This document shows positions 23,495 to 35,392 of a DNA stretch of 64,000 nucleotides, in pieces (the stretch's first letter is position 1; every line of letters starts with the position of its first letter). The translations under genes were made by a program, and so were the position numbers. Below the pieces are notes generated by a model. It saw nothing but the letters and a program-made list of their open reading frames with translations, ran no database searches and was not told the origin of the DNA. Origin of the DNA: Clarkia xantiana subsp. parviflora (lineage: Eukaryota; Streptophyta; Magnoliopsida; Myrtales; Onagraceae); contig JAPTYO010000015.1 in assembly GCA_036873135.1 (NCBI GenBank), forward strand, positions 3,432,839 to 3,496,838, given 5' to 3'.

Positions 23495-23890
23495 GTGGAT
23501 GTCCTCTGTTTAGACGACAATCCCATATTATGAATTCCTGGTAAGCGTTCACTCTTCATGGCGGATGTCCTCTGTTTAGACGACAATCCCATATTACGAA
23601 TTCCTGGTAAGGGTTCACTCTTCATGGCGGATGTCCTCTGTTTAGACGACAATCCTATACTTCGAATTCCTGGTAAGGGTTCACTCTTCATGGCGGATGT
23701 CCTCTGTTTAGACGACAATGCTATACTTCGAATTCCTGGTAAGGGTTCACTCTTCATTGCGAATGTCCTCTGTTTAGACGACAATCCCATATTACGAATT
23801 CCTGGTAAGGTTTCACTCTTCATGGCAAATGTCCTCTTGTTAGATGACAATCCCATATTACGAATTCCTGGTTAGGGTTCACTCTATACG
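23495..23890 (+). repeat. 66-bp tandem repeat, about six copies (element E)
   Basis: Units start 'gcggatgtcctctgtttaga' at 23495, 23561, 23627, 23693 and onward, exactly 66 bp apart at first, then decaying. The unit is a multiple of three, so both strands show long repetitive frames; neither is a likely protein. Tandem repeats between the coding part and the 3' LTR are common in Tat elements. Confidence 0.93.
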
Positions 23891-24634
23891 GCAGAAGTCC
23901 TCTTGCTAGATGAAAATTCCGTACTATAAGTTTTCAAAATCGTGTTGCATGGTTCCTGGACGCAGAAAACATGCATCACATTTCATATTCTCAAAAGTGT
24001 TACATGGTCCCTGGACGCAGGAATCATGTATCACAAATATTTTACCAAATATTTTGTCAAGTATTTTATCAAATATTTTATGTATCAAATACCTCTCCAA
24101 ACATTTTATCAAACAAGGATTTTAGGGTTCGCAAAACACTCTTTCAAAACCCAAAAATGTTTTTACGTATGCTTCCCCAACGCGGGTTGATACACGCAGG
24201 CAGGTGCGCACCCTGTTTAAAACTCATAAAATTTACAAGTAGAGTCTTGTACAACGTCGCCTTAGAGAGGAACTAAGAGACGGTATAAACTAGTATCTTG
24301 CTCAAGCTAAGATAACACATTTCAAACATACTACTTGTTAAGTCGCTATACGCGAATCACTTGACAAGTTTCGACAGATACAGCGACAAGCTATGCAGGA
24401 AGACGTACAACATGCGTAACGCATCGTACACACAATCTTGAATCAAAAGTGGCTATCGGTCACGATTGCGGGGACTACGTTTACACTACTAGTCATCCAC
24501 GTTCAATAAACACAGTAAGCGATAACGGTATGAAATATTACTAACAAGTTATCATGCAAACTGCTATGATAACATAGAAGCCGGGGGGCAAGCAAACTCA
24601 TAGCGAGTTCAACATATCGAAAAGATAGCACAAA

Positions 24635-26957
24635 TCAAAGGATTCCGTCATCCCTGTCAGGGCTAGGCGGAACAGGTAGAAGTTGCACATTAGTGCCACC
24701 ACCGTCTTCTCCAAACAAAAATGCAAACTGAGACGTTGCAGTATCTAAGCGACGGAGCTCGGCAACTTTCCCAACAGCAGACTCCGCGTACGGCCCTAAC
24801 TTGGCAAAAGGAAAGCCAGGGGCAAGAATGCTCACTCTACGAATGAAGTCCTCAGCAAACTCGCTGAGCATAGGAGCGGCCTTCGCCGTGGCAGCAGCAG
24901 TAACTGCACTGTCAAATCCAGGAGTAGAAGGGAACTTGCTAAGTCCCTCCTCAATGCCAGCCTTCATCTCTTCCTCGCGCACTTTCCGACAGGCAACCTT
25001 GTGCTTGCCCGCATTATCAGTAATTGCCTTCTCAATGGCAGCGTTCTCAGATTCAAGTTGAACAAGGCTGGCATGATCAGAATCATAACGAGCATCAAAA
25101 TCCGTCTTCTTCAACGAAAGACGGCGTACTTCGTCCTTAGCTTCTTCAAGCTCCTTGGACAAAGTGGCAATGGCACGCCTCTCCTGGACAAGCTCCAACA
25201 TGAAGGAGGCCATGTGCACCATATCAGAAACAACCTGAAAATAAGGAGACAATAAGCATACATGATCGGGAACAACGAACATAGCAAAGTGAAAAAAGAT
25301 ACTCACTGGAGTGAATCCAGACAACCATCTCTCAACAAAAGTTCGTGCCTCATCGTCACTCGAGGGTCGAACAACTCGATCACCAGGAGGAATGGATCGA
25401 TGAAGAACACGCACGCCAACTTCAGGCATGCTCAGCTGAGAGTTCTTGGGAAAAGTAAGATCTCCTGCCACGTATGGCATCCACTTACCATCTGAAATGT
25501 CACCATCCAAAGGACGAAGCAAATCCGCACGTCCAAGTGGCGGGATCACTACATGCAAACCAAGCAGCATTATGCAAAAGCCAAAAACAAAGCGCACAAA
25601 GGCACAGAATCAAGTGTCCAGCTTATGCCAGAAAGAAGAGAATGTTCCACCTCGGACCGCTCCTTCGAGCGGGGGGCAGACAACGCATCCTCGTAAGCGT
25701 CAAAGTAGGAACGGTCACAGTAGTCTTCGGACACTTCGAACTGCTCGAAGATCGCGCCCCAGTGGTGGACCGTTTGGAAGAGTCAGGAACAGCAACAATG
25801 CGGTCAGTAACAAGCGTCGTACGTCCTGCAAGTAACATGCAAAGTTACAACCCAACCAAGAAAATACATAAGGAAGATTGTTCTTTTAAAACCATCTACC
25901 TTTTCCGCGTCCAGAAGCCGCCGAAGCTCCAGAAGCAAGTGGGGGAACAATCCTTCCGCTAGAACCAATCTTGCGAGCGGCCGCCGTCTGCAAAGACGAG
26001 CTTTTTCCGTCAAACCAACCTACAGTGCAACACGGTAAAAAGTTATAAAAATGATCAACATACCGAAGCTGCAGAAGGGAGCACATGGATCCCACCATCA
26101 ATCAATTCCTGATCGGATGCACGCAATGAGCAAGTAAAGCCGCGCGATTGTTGACAGTGATATATCTGTCTTATCACTTCCTTATCCGACAAGGAGAGTT
26201 CCCGAAAAGCAGGCGCGGGATCAAATTTCCGAAAATACTCGACATCCCAAGTCGTCTCCGCGTCATGAGCAAAAAAGTAATGATGCCTCCAATGGTCGGC
26301 AGACCGATCCGCGGTAGCAACTAACCGGTAACTAGGATCCCACTTGGCTTCCCCAAGACCAAGTTCCTCAAAACCATCGCTCTGCAAGTTCGGCCAACGA
26401 ACTTTCACACTGCACAATCCCACTGAGTCCGAACTCTTAAGCTGGTAGAAGCAGCGAAAGAGTGTGCAGGAGTAATGCCAGGACTGCTTGTGAAGCAGCA
26501 CTCTGAAACAAGTCCATACTCGAATCCCGCTGGGTGCAAGATCTAAAGGGGAAATCCCATAACCGCTACAGAGCTCAACCAAGTCAGAGCAGTAGGGAAA
26601 CCGCAAACCCTCTCTAACGTGAGAAGTGTACACGACGGATAAATCTGCAGGCGAAGGAGTAGCATCTCCTAAACTGCTATCAGGGAGTATCTCAAAGGGA
26701 TAAAAAGCTTCGGTACAAGCGTTGAGTCCGGAAGCACTCGCATACAAGGTGAACAGGGATCTATCCAAGCGGTTAGTATAATACCTAACCAACACCTCAG
26801 TCTCTCCAGCAGGAGATGCCCCAACAAAAGGACCAGCAGCTACACCCTCATTGGTGTCTAAAACACTATCTACTGGCAAAGTCGGTTCTACTTCCAAGTC
26901 ATCCTCTATATCAGAATTAAAGGGAGTCTGCGATAGAGGAGGGATAGACTTACTCAT
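24635..26957 (-). CDS. Antisense, spliced ORF of element E (putative PF04195-type domain plus coiled coil)
   Basis: Transcribed against gag. The first exon runs from ATG 26957 to about 26064. It holds an acidic N-terminus and a domain with 'PYCSDLVELCSGYGISPLDL', 'SGIRVWTCFRVLLHKQSWHY', 'FDPAPAFRELSLSDKEVI'. It aligns well with the antisense ORF of B. GT-AG introns can be placed at 26020-26063, about 25829-25902 and about 25236-25306 ('gtgagtatc...ttttcag'). A further one may lie between 25620 and 25530. The last exon (ending 24635) starts with a basic, coiled-coil-like region ('LSKELEEAKDEVRRLSLKKT') and has an acidic tail. Antisense ORFs with this domain are known from Tat elements such as Retand; I recall the Pfam name 'putative gypsy type transposon'. 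The role is unknown. The 44-bp intron is unusually short for a plant. Confidence 0.7.
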
Positions 26958-27033
26958 TGCAACAACTTGGCCAAAAGGAAGGAAGCTCCGCAAGAAGTTA
27001 CTACGACCCCACAATCTGCAAGAAGCAAGCAGA

Positions 27034-27281
27034 AGTCAACGCGCATATCAAAAGTCAACGCGCATAGCAAGAGTCAACGCGCGTAGCAAAAGTCAACGCG
27101 CGTAGCAAAAGTCAACGCGCGTATCAAAAGTCAACACGCATAGCGAAAGTCAACGCGCGTAGCAAAAGTCAACGCGCGTAGCAAAAGTCAACGCGCGTAT
27201 CAAAAGTCAACGCGCATAGCGAAAGTCAACGCGCGTAGCAAAAGTCAACGCGCATAGCGAAAGTCAACGCGCATATCAAAA
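27034..27281 (-). repeat. 19-bp tandem array carrying W-box and CGCG motifs, 13 copies
   Basis: 'agtcaac' recurs at 27034, 27053, 27072 and so on to 27262, exactly every 19 bp, with the unit 'agtcaacgcgcgtagcaaa'. On the minus strand each unit reads TTGACT beside an ACGCGCGT palindrome. TTGAC(C/T) is the known WRKY-binding W-box core, and CGCG cores are bound by CAMTA factors. The array lies just 5' of the antisense ORF start (26957). It is either promoter or leader intron; a 'cttgcag' acceptor-like site is at about 27014-27020 (minus). The regulatory role is inferred. Confidence 0.8.
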
Positions 27282-27299
27282 GATCCACGCACATAGCAA

Positions 27300-28720
27300 A
27301 GTCGGTACGTACGATAAAAGGGACTAACGTCTTAAGAGGCTATCATGCAAACGGTGGGATTAACGCGACAAACCGCAAGGATCAAACGCGGCAACACTTA
27401 AAGAAAATACTTCTCTAAGGCGTCAAAACAACAAGTGATTATGCCTAAAGTCATTTGACAATCCCCGTCAACCAAAAAACTCGCCAAAGGAAAAAATTAC
27501 GCATACCGACCAAAATCTTCTACACAAAGACACGGGGGCACTATGTCCAAACGGGGAATTCTACCTCAACTATCCGCGGAAGTGAAAAAAAACGTCTAAG
27601 TTGTGAACTAACGGTGATAATAACGGAAACCAATCAGCAATTACTCGACATACAAGCATCAACAAGCAGTTCCATACGTCAACGACGAAAAATAGCTCAA
27701 ATGAACAACAATACGGCGACATACGAAATCAAGTCGAAGCTGTCCTGTAAAATCGAGTTTCCAAATTACCTCAAAACGTGACGAAAAGTATCACAATGGA
27801 CTCCCCTCGTCGAGACGATTCCGGAAAGGTAAGGACCGCGACGAACCGAGGCCGGGAAGGCGGCCCGTGGGTCACACGCGCCGGCGAAGTTGAAACTCAC
27901 GCGGTGGCGCGTGAGGGCGCGTCCGGCGTCTCCTGGCAATTCCGAAGGTGGCGCTGGAATCCTCGTGACAATCTGAGTCGAATGGTGGTGTCAATTTCTA
28001 AAAACAAGTCAAGGATCGAACACAAAACTGTCGAGATATGCCTAAGCTCTACGACGGCGAAGAAACTATGAACACACAAACAATTTCGGGAAATGAAGAA
28101 GGAATTACCTGCAAAGAAGATGGAATGATGAATTCCAAAGATGCTGGAAGGATAGTTGGGGATGTGTGTAATTACATATCCCAAGAGATGCTTTGTTGAT
28201 AAGGATTAAAGGATTAACTTATCTACACGCACGCCTAAACACTTATGGTATACTCCACCCTCTCTTCTAAATATCTACTCCTACGTACATGATTATTTTG
28301 ATATTGCACGTATCAAACCCGTCATTCTACGCGCATGTTTCCATATCGCATGATTCATGATTTGATAATCGCTAAGTCGTTTTAAAAGCATACGGTTTAT
28401 ATTTCTTGCATTACGTAGTTACGATCTTGCCATGACTATTACTTGTGCATGCGTATTGATAAAGGCATGTTCGCATGTTCTATTACTAGTTGTTTATGTT
28501 TCTAACGATAACCATACTTGCACGCAACGTATGCGCATTCCCTATTGTATTAACCGTGATGACAGGAAACAAAGTCATTCGGTCGGAAAATCAAAGGACG
28601 GATGAAACCAAGATGTCTACGTCCGACCAATGATCAAAACCAAAAGGTTAGCGTCAAACTCAAATTGGACAAGTATCCTAACTTAAAAATAGAGTCAAGA
28701 AAGGTTCTAAACCGTTACTT
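27300..28720. other. Remaining 3' part of element E
   Basis: No domain recognised on either strand. On the minus strand an open stretch at 27897-28184 followed by donor/acceptor-like sequences could be an upstream exon of the antisense gene, but nothing confirms it. Confidence 0.4.
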
Positions 28721-28734
28721 GACTCGGGGGCAAG
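28721..28734 (+). other. Polypurine tract of element E
   Basis: 'gactcgggggcaag' immediately before the right LTR. D has the same tract reversed at 61373-61386, and B and C a close variant. Confidence 0.8.
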
Positions 28735-29407
28735 TGATGGATATATGTCCAATTCGGGTTCGTATTTATATTTCGGGTCTCGTAAACACGTCAAAAATTA
28801 CATCTCGGTTTGAAAACGTCTCCCAAAGAGTCAAAACGGTCCGGAAACGCATTTACGCGCGTCCGGACCGGACCTCCGAATTGCAATGCAATCCGGAGGT
28901 CCGGATTGCATTGCAACCTGGACCTCCGGGTTGCATGCAATCCGGACGTCCGGGTTGCATGCAATCCGGACCTCACCGAATTGCCCAAATTCGACGAGGT
29001 CCGGATTGCATTACAGGTATCGTGCGATTACCGTTTCCGCGATTACCGTTACGTGTAGAGAAGTCAAGTTCACGCATTATCAATATGGATGACGGTTACC
29101 GCTTGCTTTTGAACCGTCATCAAACCGCTTTAAAACCGGGTCCGGTCCCAAGAAAGCCTATAAATAGGAGGCCTTGGCCACCCATTTGGACACATCCTCT
29201 CATTTGCCCAACTTTGGTATTTTGAGCTCTGACTTCTCTCTAGAAATATTCTCTCTCTAGAAATTACTCTTTTACTCCTATAGTGACTTAAGCTTCGGAG
29301 AGGGCTCCGCTAGCACCACCCCCCCCCCCCCCCCTCTCCGTGCTAGCATTGGTCCTTCGTGCAGGAATTGTCGCCCAGACATCCCGACTTGCGCACAGAT
29401 CACCACT
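28735..29407 (+). repeat. 3' LTR of element E, truncated and with expanded palindromes
   Basis: Matches the left LTR from its start, but the palindromic segment (about 28873-28995) is longer: it has several copies of 'ttgcatgcaatccgga' and reverse complements. The C-run at about 29318-29334 is also longer. It lacks the last roughly 115 bp of the left LTR; the join to F sequence is at 'ccactg|tttttt'. Confidence 0.85.
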
Positions 29408-29700
29408 GTTTTTTCTTTGTTGTATATGTATTACTTAAATTCGCACACACTCACTTTAGTGTAATGTCCAAAACGCCTTAAACCCAGGGCGACTAGGAAC
29501 CTCAGAGGTTTAGTACCGTACGACCGAAGCGGCTGGGCCGCCGGTACGGCTCGGAAAAACTCTACTCGCTTGTGAAGGTCTTATGATCCCTATAATGGGG
29601 TGAGGAAACCACCTTGTCGGGAACTTATCAGTGGAACCTAGCTTGTAGAGCAAAGCCACACATTTTTTTACCCCCCCTAAAATGATCTGTTTTTTTTTGT
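29408..29700 (+). other. Conserved 5' leader of element F (after E insertion)
   Basis: This segment ('ccttaaacccagggcgacta', 'ggtacggctcgga', 'ggggtgaggaaaccacct') matches, in reverse, element G at about 42940-43130. It is therefore part of the leader of this element family, perhaps needed for packaging (inferred). It has no open frame. Confidence 0.7.
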
Positions 29701-31430
29701 TGTAAATGTTATCATACGACTGTTTGTATAACTTTTATTTCTCATGCATTCATCTCATTGCATTTTTTTTTAAAAAAAACCTCTTACCTAAATTTTCGTT
29801 CTAAATATGCATTTCATGCGCATTATTTAAAAAAAAATCCAGGTAAGTTGTAATTCATAATTAACGCATCATTCGCGCATTATATAAAGAAAAAAAAAAT
29901 TTCATGAAAAATTTAACTCCCTTTTAGCTATTAGAGCTTCTAATTTTAGTTGTAGATTTTTATTTCTAAGCATGTGTTTCAGATGCATTGTTTTTTTTTA
30001 AAAAAAAACCCTTACCTAAATTTTTTTATTCTAAATATGCGTCTCATACGCATTATTAAAAAAAAAAAAAACTCGAAGGTAAGTTGTAGTTTTGTTAGTG
30101 CGTTACGTAAGCATTACTTAAAAAAAAACATTCCAGAAAATTTTTAATAAAAAAAAAACGTGCATGTCATATGCATTATTTTCGAAAAAAACCTTTCAGG
30201 TAAATTGTAATTTTTCTCAGTTGTGGAACTTTTAATTTTAACTTTGCATCTTGTATTTATTTTTGTGCATCTCATATGCATCCCTTAAAAAAAAAAACAA
30301 CTTTTCGCCTGATTCTTAATTTTGAGCAACCAAGATGCATTGATTTTTTTTTCCTCGTTAAAAAACAAAAAATCTTTTTTAGATAACTTGTAAATTATCT
30401 TGACCGTAGAACCTTCTTCTCATGTGCATCGCATGTACATTGTTTTAGGAAAAATAATATGGTGATAGATTGTACACATTCTTAGTCGTAGAACCTTTAG
30501 TTTCAAACATGTATTCCATGTGTTGTTTTCAAAACTACTTACCAGAATGTTTTATTTCAAAACATGTGCTTCATATGCATTATTTTTTTGGAAAAAACTT
30601 TCCATGTAAGTTGTAAAATTCTGTTAGTGCATTCAATGCGCATCATTTTTAAAATTAGGAAAATTAGTAATTCATTTTTGGCTCTTAGAGTTTTTTAAAT
30701 TCAAACATGAATTGCATATGCATCATTTTCAAAAAAACATTTTTACCTGATTTTTTTTAAAAGCAAGCATTCAATATGCATTATTTTTTTTATAAAAAAC
30801 ATTTCAGGTAAATTGTGAGTTTTTTTAGCTATAGAGTTTTCAAATTCACGCATGCATCTCAATTGCATTATTTAAAAAAAAAATCCACCTGAAATTTTCA
30901 CTTTCAAAAAATGCATTTCATATGCATCATTCAGGTAATATGTTGTAAGTTGTAACTTTCTTAACAGTAGAATTTTAACTTTCGAGCATACATGAACATT
31001 TAAAAAAAAAAAAACTCAAAGTATCATTCGTTCTTATCCAATGTGTATTGCACTTTTTTGGCAAGATCGCCATTTCAACATTCGCATGAGCAAACATTTA
31101 AAAAATGGGAGTTTTGATTCTTTTTTGAGAAAATAGTTTAACTGTGCAGTCGAGTGCTACTATTCGAGTTTAAACAAAGAACGAGAAAACCTTTTTGAAA
31201 AAAACTTTGTTTTGAGCATTTCTCATGCATTCGAGTCAGATAATGCACTCAACAAACTCAGTAAACTCCATGATGGTGCAGAACACATTTGATCATAAAT
31301 TTTGATTTTTTTCAAAAAAGTAATCAAAATTATGAAATGAATGACATTAGAGTTTTCAAAAAAATCATGCATGATTTCTCATACTCTCTACACTGATTTT
31401 TCATTCACCCTTTTCAGGTACCCTTGGTTA
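29700..31430 (+). repeat. AT-rich degenerate repeats in F
   Basis: Units built from 'catttcatatgcattattt', a poly-A run, 'cctgatttt' or 'caggtaaattgtaa', and 'tagttgtagaactttt' recur about ten times with variable spacing. The same block forms bases 1-830 of copy H. Confidence 0.75.
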
Positions 31431-32640
31431 AGGTATCATGTACCCATAAGTTATGCCGGCTAAATGGGGCAACAAAAAAGAACATGCAGTTATCCAGTTG
31501 CACAAGGAGCAAATTGCACACTCAAGATATCTAACGCTGAGGTGCGTTAAATTGTACTTAATTTTTTCCTTGAGATTTGAGTGTCTCTACTCTTTTGCAG
31601 GTCGGATGACCACTTCAACCAATGCCGCAACCGTGTGAAACGTGAGCGCTTCGAAGAGTTTCTATGAAAAATTTCACCCACCATGTGTGAAATTCATACG
31701 CTTTCCAAGACGAGGTATACAACTGTTATGTGGCCAGGTTTAAACCATTCAGCGGTAACCATGGGGCATCTCCTATTGAGATTGGACATGTCAGGAGATG
31801 AGAAAATTTCAAGAGATCATCGAGAATCCCGTGAAGATTCAATATGCCGATCAATGTATCTTGACTCGATCAACCGAATCCTTTTCCGAAAATAGTTCTG
31901 AAATTTTCAATCCGCCACTAGGGGGCATATACTTTTCAGCGGGTGTACATACACAAGATGTGGAGCAAGAGAATCAGGACATGCAGCAGGTCCAGTCGCA
32001 TAACGAGCACATTTCCCACCAAAAAATCCAACTCCCAGGTAAGAGAAGTTGTGATCATTTTTATCCTCGAAATTTGAGTTTTTCCTTACTCATTGTGCAG
32101 CTTGGATAATCATTCAAATCAAAACTCCTGAAGAACACATCTCGTGTACGGCCCTTCGCTCGCCAACCATTCTTATGCCAGCTATCGAATTTATCCCAGA
32201 TACCTCGGACGATATCTATGCCTGAGTTTACCATTTGCGGACTACTGTGCCAAACTCAACATCATCCATGTGTGTTCGTTAAACGGGCCATTCGTCCGGC
32301 ATGCGACGAATTATGAACAAGTCAGATGTAGCCGTGGAGTATTCCTGTTAAGATCAATTATGGTTGAAGATAGAAGACATCCATAGTTCTTCCTATTAAA
32401 AAAGATCGAGATTCCATGAAGATCGACCATGCTAATGAAAGAGCATTTGAGAGGAAGAAAAAGAAGAAATTATTGTCGGTGTCACCCATTGAAAGGATCC
32501 TCCATTCAAGACATCGACATAATCAACTTATTTGACAAGTTTTCCTCCGGAGAAGTTCTGAGAAATTAAAAGGTTTAATCTGCTATTAGGGGCATGTAAC
32601 ATAGTTGTTGTTGATTAGTTTCTGTAGATTTTCTTTCCAT
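31430..32640 (+). other. Low-copy internal segment of F, no recognised gene
   Basis: Two related sections (about 31430-31640 and 32020-32120) each contain a pyrimidine tract ending 'tgcag', resembling splice acceptors, followed by a short open stretch. Copy H has both (about 830-1030 and 1280-1370). The open stretches (such as 31453-31638 and 31683-31895) do not match a family I know and differ in H by stops and shifts, so I do not call a gene. Confidence 0.45.
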
Positions 32641-32829
32641 TGGAAAAAAGAAAAAAGAGAGGAAAAAATAAATTCCCGCTAGGTTAAAAACCTAGACAAA
32701 AGTCAGGGAGAGGGGCATGATTGAAAACCCGCAGGGGCAATTATGGCAAAAGGTGAGATGAAAAAAGCAAAAAAAAAGAGCAAAAACAAAAAGAGCAAAA
32801 AAAAAAAAAGGAAAAAAAAAAACTCAGTT

Positions 32830-34110
32830 TTCTTAAGGGTCACAGCCGCCCTTTAATCGGCTACAGAAAAATAAAGAAAGCGTCCGTACAAATCTTGTGA
32901 GAACAATAAATCAATAAAAGGGTCACATTTGTTCCTAAATCAACTACAAATAAAATGGTCACAGTCATCCCTAAAATGACTATAAAAAAGGGCCACGGCC
33001 ACCCTTCAAATGACTACAGATAAAGAGCACTCCCGCAACATCAAAAGCGGAGAGTAAGTGAAAGGGCCACAGCCACCCTCAAAACGGCTAGATATAAAAG
33101 AGTGACCCTGCGAATCTTGAAAGGGAGGGAAAATAAAAAAAGGGTCACAGTCGTCCCTAAAAAGACTACAAAATAAAGGGCCACAATCACCCTTCAAATG
33201 GTTACAGATAAAGAGCGCTCCCGCAACATCAAAAAACGGAGAATAAGTGAAAGGGCCACAACCACCCTCCAAACAGCTAAAGATAAAAGAGTGACCCCAC
33301 GAATCTTGAAAGGGCGGGAAAATAAAAAAGGCCACAGTCGTCCCTAAAACGACTACAAAATAAAGGGCCACAACCACCCTTCAAATGGTTACAGATAAAG
33401 AGCGCTCCCGCAACATAAAAAACGGAGAATAAGTGAAAGGGCCACAGTCACCCTCCAAATGGCTAAAAATAAAAGAGTGACCCCGCGAAACCTGTGAGGG
33501 CGGGAAAATAAAAAGGCCCACAGTCGTCCCTAAAACGACTACAAAATAAAGGGCCACAACCACCCATCAAACGTCTACAGACATAGAGTACTCTCGCGAC
33601 ATCAAAGGCGGGAAACGAGTGTAAGGGCCACAGTCGTCCCTAAAACGGCTACAAATCAAAAGCACTCTCGCAACATCGAAGGCGGGAAATGAGTGAAAGG
33701 GCCACAGTCACCCCTAAAATGGCTACCTACAAAGAGTGTTCCTCAATCCTGAGAATATGGGAGATTGTTGAAAGGGCCATAGCCACCCTCAAAATGGCTA
33801 CATATAAAGAGTATTCTCGCGAATCTTGTGAGACCGGGAAGTCATTTGAAAGGGTCACAGCCACCCTTTAAACGGCTACAAATCGAAAAAGCACTCCGGG
33901 AACATCGACGATGGAAATAAATGAAAGGGCCACAGCTACCCTCCAAATGGCTACAAATCAAAAGAGCTCTCGCGACATTGAAGACGGTGAGGAAAGGGTC
34001 ACAGCCACCCTCATGGCTACAAATACTCTCGCATCGAGACGGGAAATAAAGTACGGGTCACAGCCACCGTTTAATCGGCTACAAAAAAAAGACTGCTTCC
34101 GTTAAGTTGA
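32830..34110 (+). repeat. 'gggccacagccaccctt' repeat block of F
   Basis: About 20 units, many grouped in higher-order units of about 180-190 bp (compare 33000-33180, 33180-33360, 33360-33540), each with 'agcgctcccgcaacatc' and 'gagtgaccccgcgaa' parts. All frames over it are repeat artefacts. Confidence 0.85.
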
Positions 34111-34359
34111 AAACCCGAAAGGGCAACCTAGGCAAAATTAGGAAATGAGGGGCATGATAGCAAAATCAGAAATTGCAATCATGGCAAAAGGAGAGAAAAT
34201 AAAATCCCAATGGAATGAAAACCCCAAGGGGCAATCCATGCAAAAATTAGGAAAACCGAGGGGCACGGTCTAAAATTTTGACCGTGGCAAAAGGAGAGAA
34301 TATGAGAGATTAAAAAAAAAAAAGATCCCGCTAAGTTTAGGCAAAAATTAGGGACATGC

Positions 34360-35230
34360 ATTCAAGTCGTCAAGCCACTAGAGGCTCTTCTCCAACGCAC
34401 GCCACTGGAGGCATCGTCGATCGAGGTTTTTACTTTACTGTACGCCACTGGAGGCTTTTCCTTGTCGCACGCCACTGGAGGCATCGTCGATCGAGGTTTT
34501 TCTTTTCTGCACGCCACAGGAGGCTTTACTTTTCCGCACGCCACTGGAGGCTTTTACTTTTCCGCACGCCACTGGAGCCTTTACTTTTCCGCACGCCACT
34601 GGAGGCTTTTACTTTTCCGCACGCCACTGGAGGCTTTACTTTCCCGCACGCCACTGGAGGCTTTACTTTCCCGCACGCCACTGGAGGCTTTACTTTCCCA
34701 CACACCACTGGAGGCTTTACTTTTCTGCACGCCACTGGAGGCTTTACTTTTCTGCACGCCACTGGAGGCTTTACTTTTCCGCACGCCACTAGAGGCTTTA
34801 CTTTCCCGCACGCCACTGGAGGCTTTACTTTTTCGCACGCCACTGGAGGCTTTACTTTTCTGCACGCCACTGGAGGCTTTACTTTCCCGCACGCTACTGG
34901 AGGCTTTACTTTTCTGCACGCCACTGAAGGCTTTACTTTCCCGCACGCCATTGGAGGCTTTACTTTTCCGCACGCCACTGGAGGCTTTACTTTCCGCACC
35001 GCCACTGGAGGCTTTTTCCTTGTCGCACGCCACTGGAGGCATCGTCGATCTAGGTTTTTACTTTTCTGCACCGCCAACGGAGGCACCGCCAACAGGGGCA
35101 CCGCCGACCGAGGCTTTAATTTTCCGCACCGCCACTGGAGGCTCTTCTTTATCGTACCGCCACTGGAGGCTTTACTTTCTGCATCGCTAATGGAGGCACC
35201 GCCAACAGGCGTCCCGCCGACAGAGGTTTT
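34360..35230 (+). repeat. 27-bp tandem repeat 'gccactggaggctttacttt', about 25 copies
   Basis: Near-perfect 27-bp periodicity between about 34500 and 35030, decaying at both sides. Because 27 is divisible by three, frames stay open for about 300 codons on both strands; the predicted nine-residue repeats resemble no protein family. The block ends about 160 bp before the 3' LTR. Confidence 0.95.
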
Positions 35231-35378
35231 ATCTTTCTGCATCAGAATAAGCATATGAGCCACCTTGAAGACTTTGAAGAATTGGAAGAGAATATACTTT
35301 CTGGTCAAAATCAGTGTTTCCTTGTCTTTGGACAAACCCCTTCGAACACGTTCTACGGGAGTCCGTCCAAAGAGGGGC

Positions 35379-35392
35379 AAACTGTAAACACT
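35379..35392 (+). other. Polypurine tract of element F
   Basis: 'aaagaggggcaaac' directly before the 3' LTR start TGTAAACACTCG. Confidence 0.75.

Larger units (their letters stand above)
18775..29407 (+). mobile_element. Element E: non-autonomous Tat element with gag-protease and an antisense gene
   Basis: Nested in F. The LTR starts TGATKGATATATGTCC at 18775 and 28735. The PBS follows the left LTR and the PPT precedes the right one. The right LTR stops at 29407, about 115 bp before the expected end; F sequence resumes directly, so no target duplication can be read. Between the LTRs lie gag-protease with an extra gag-like segment (19669-22617, plus), a 66-bp tandem repeat, a multi-exon ORF on the minus strand (24635-26957) and a 19-bp repeat array. 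There is no RT, RNase H or integrase, so E needs a helper element. Confidence 0.9.

Noticed and set aside
23269..23875. 195- and 105-codon repetitive frames
   Set aside because: Product of the 66-bp tandem repeat (22 codons per unit).
27034..27281. CRISPR-like array
   Set aside because: Direct repeats of 19 bp have no unique spacers, and the setting is a plant retroelement.
31453..32110. Small frames in F that look like exons with 'tgcag' acceptors
   Set aside because: Frames are not kept in copy H and match no family known to me; recorded only as an unassigned segment.
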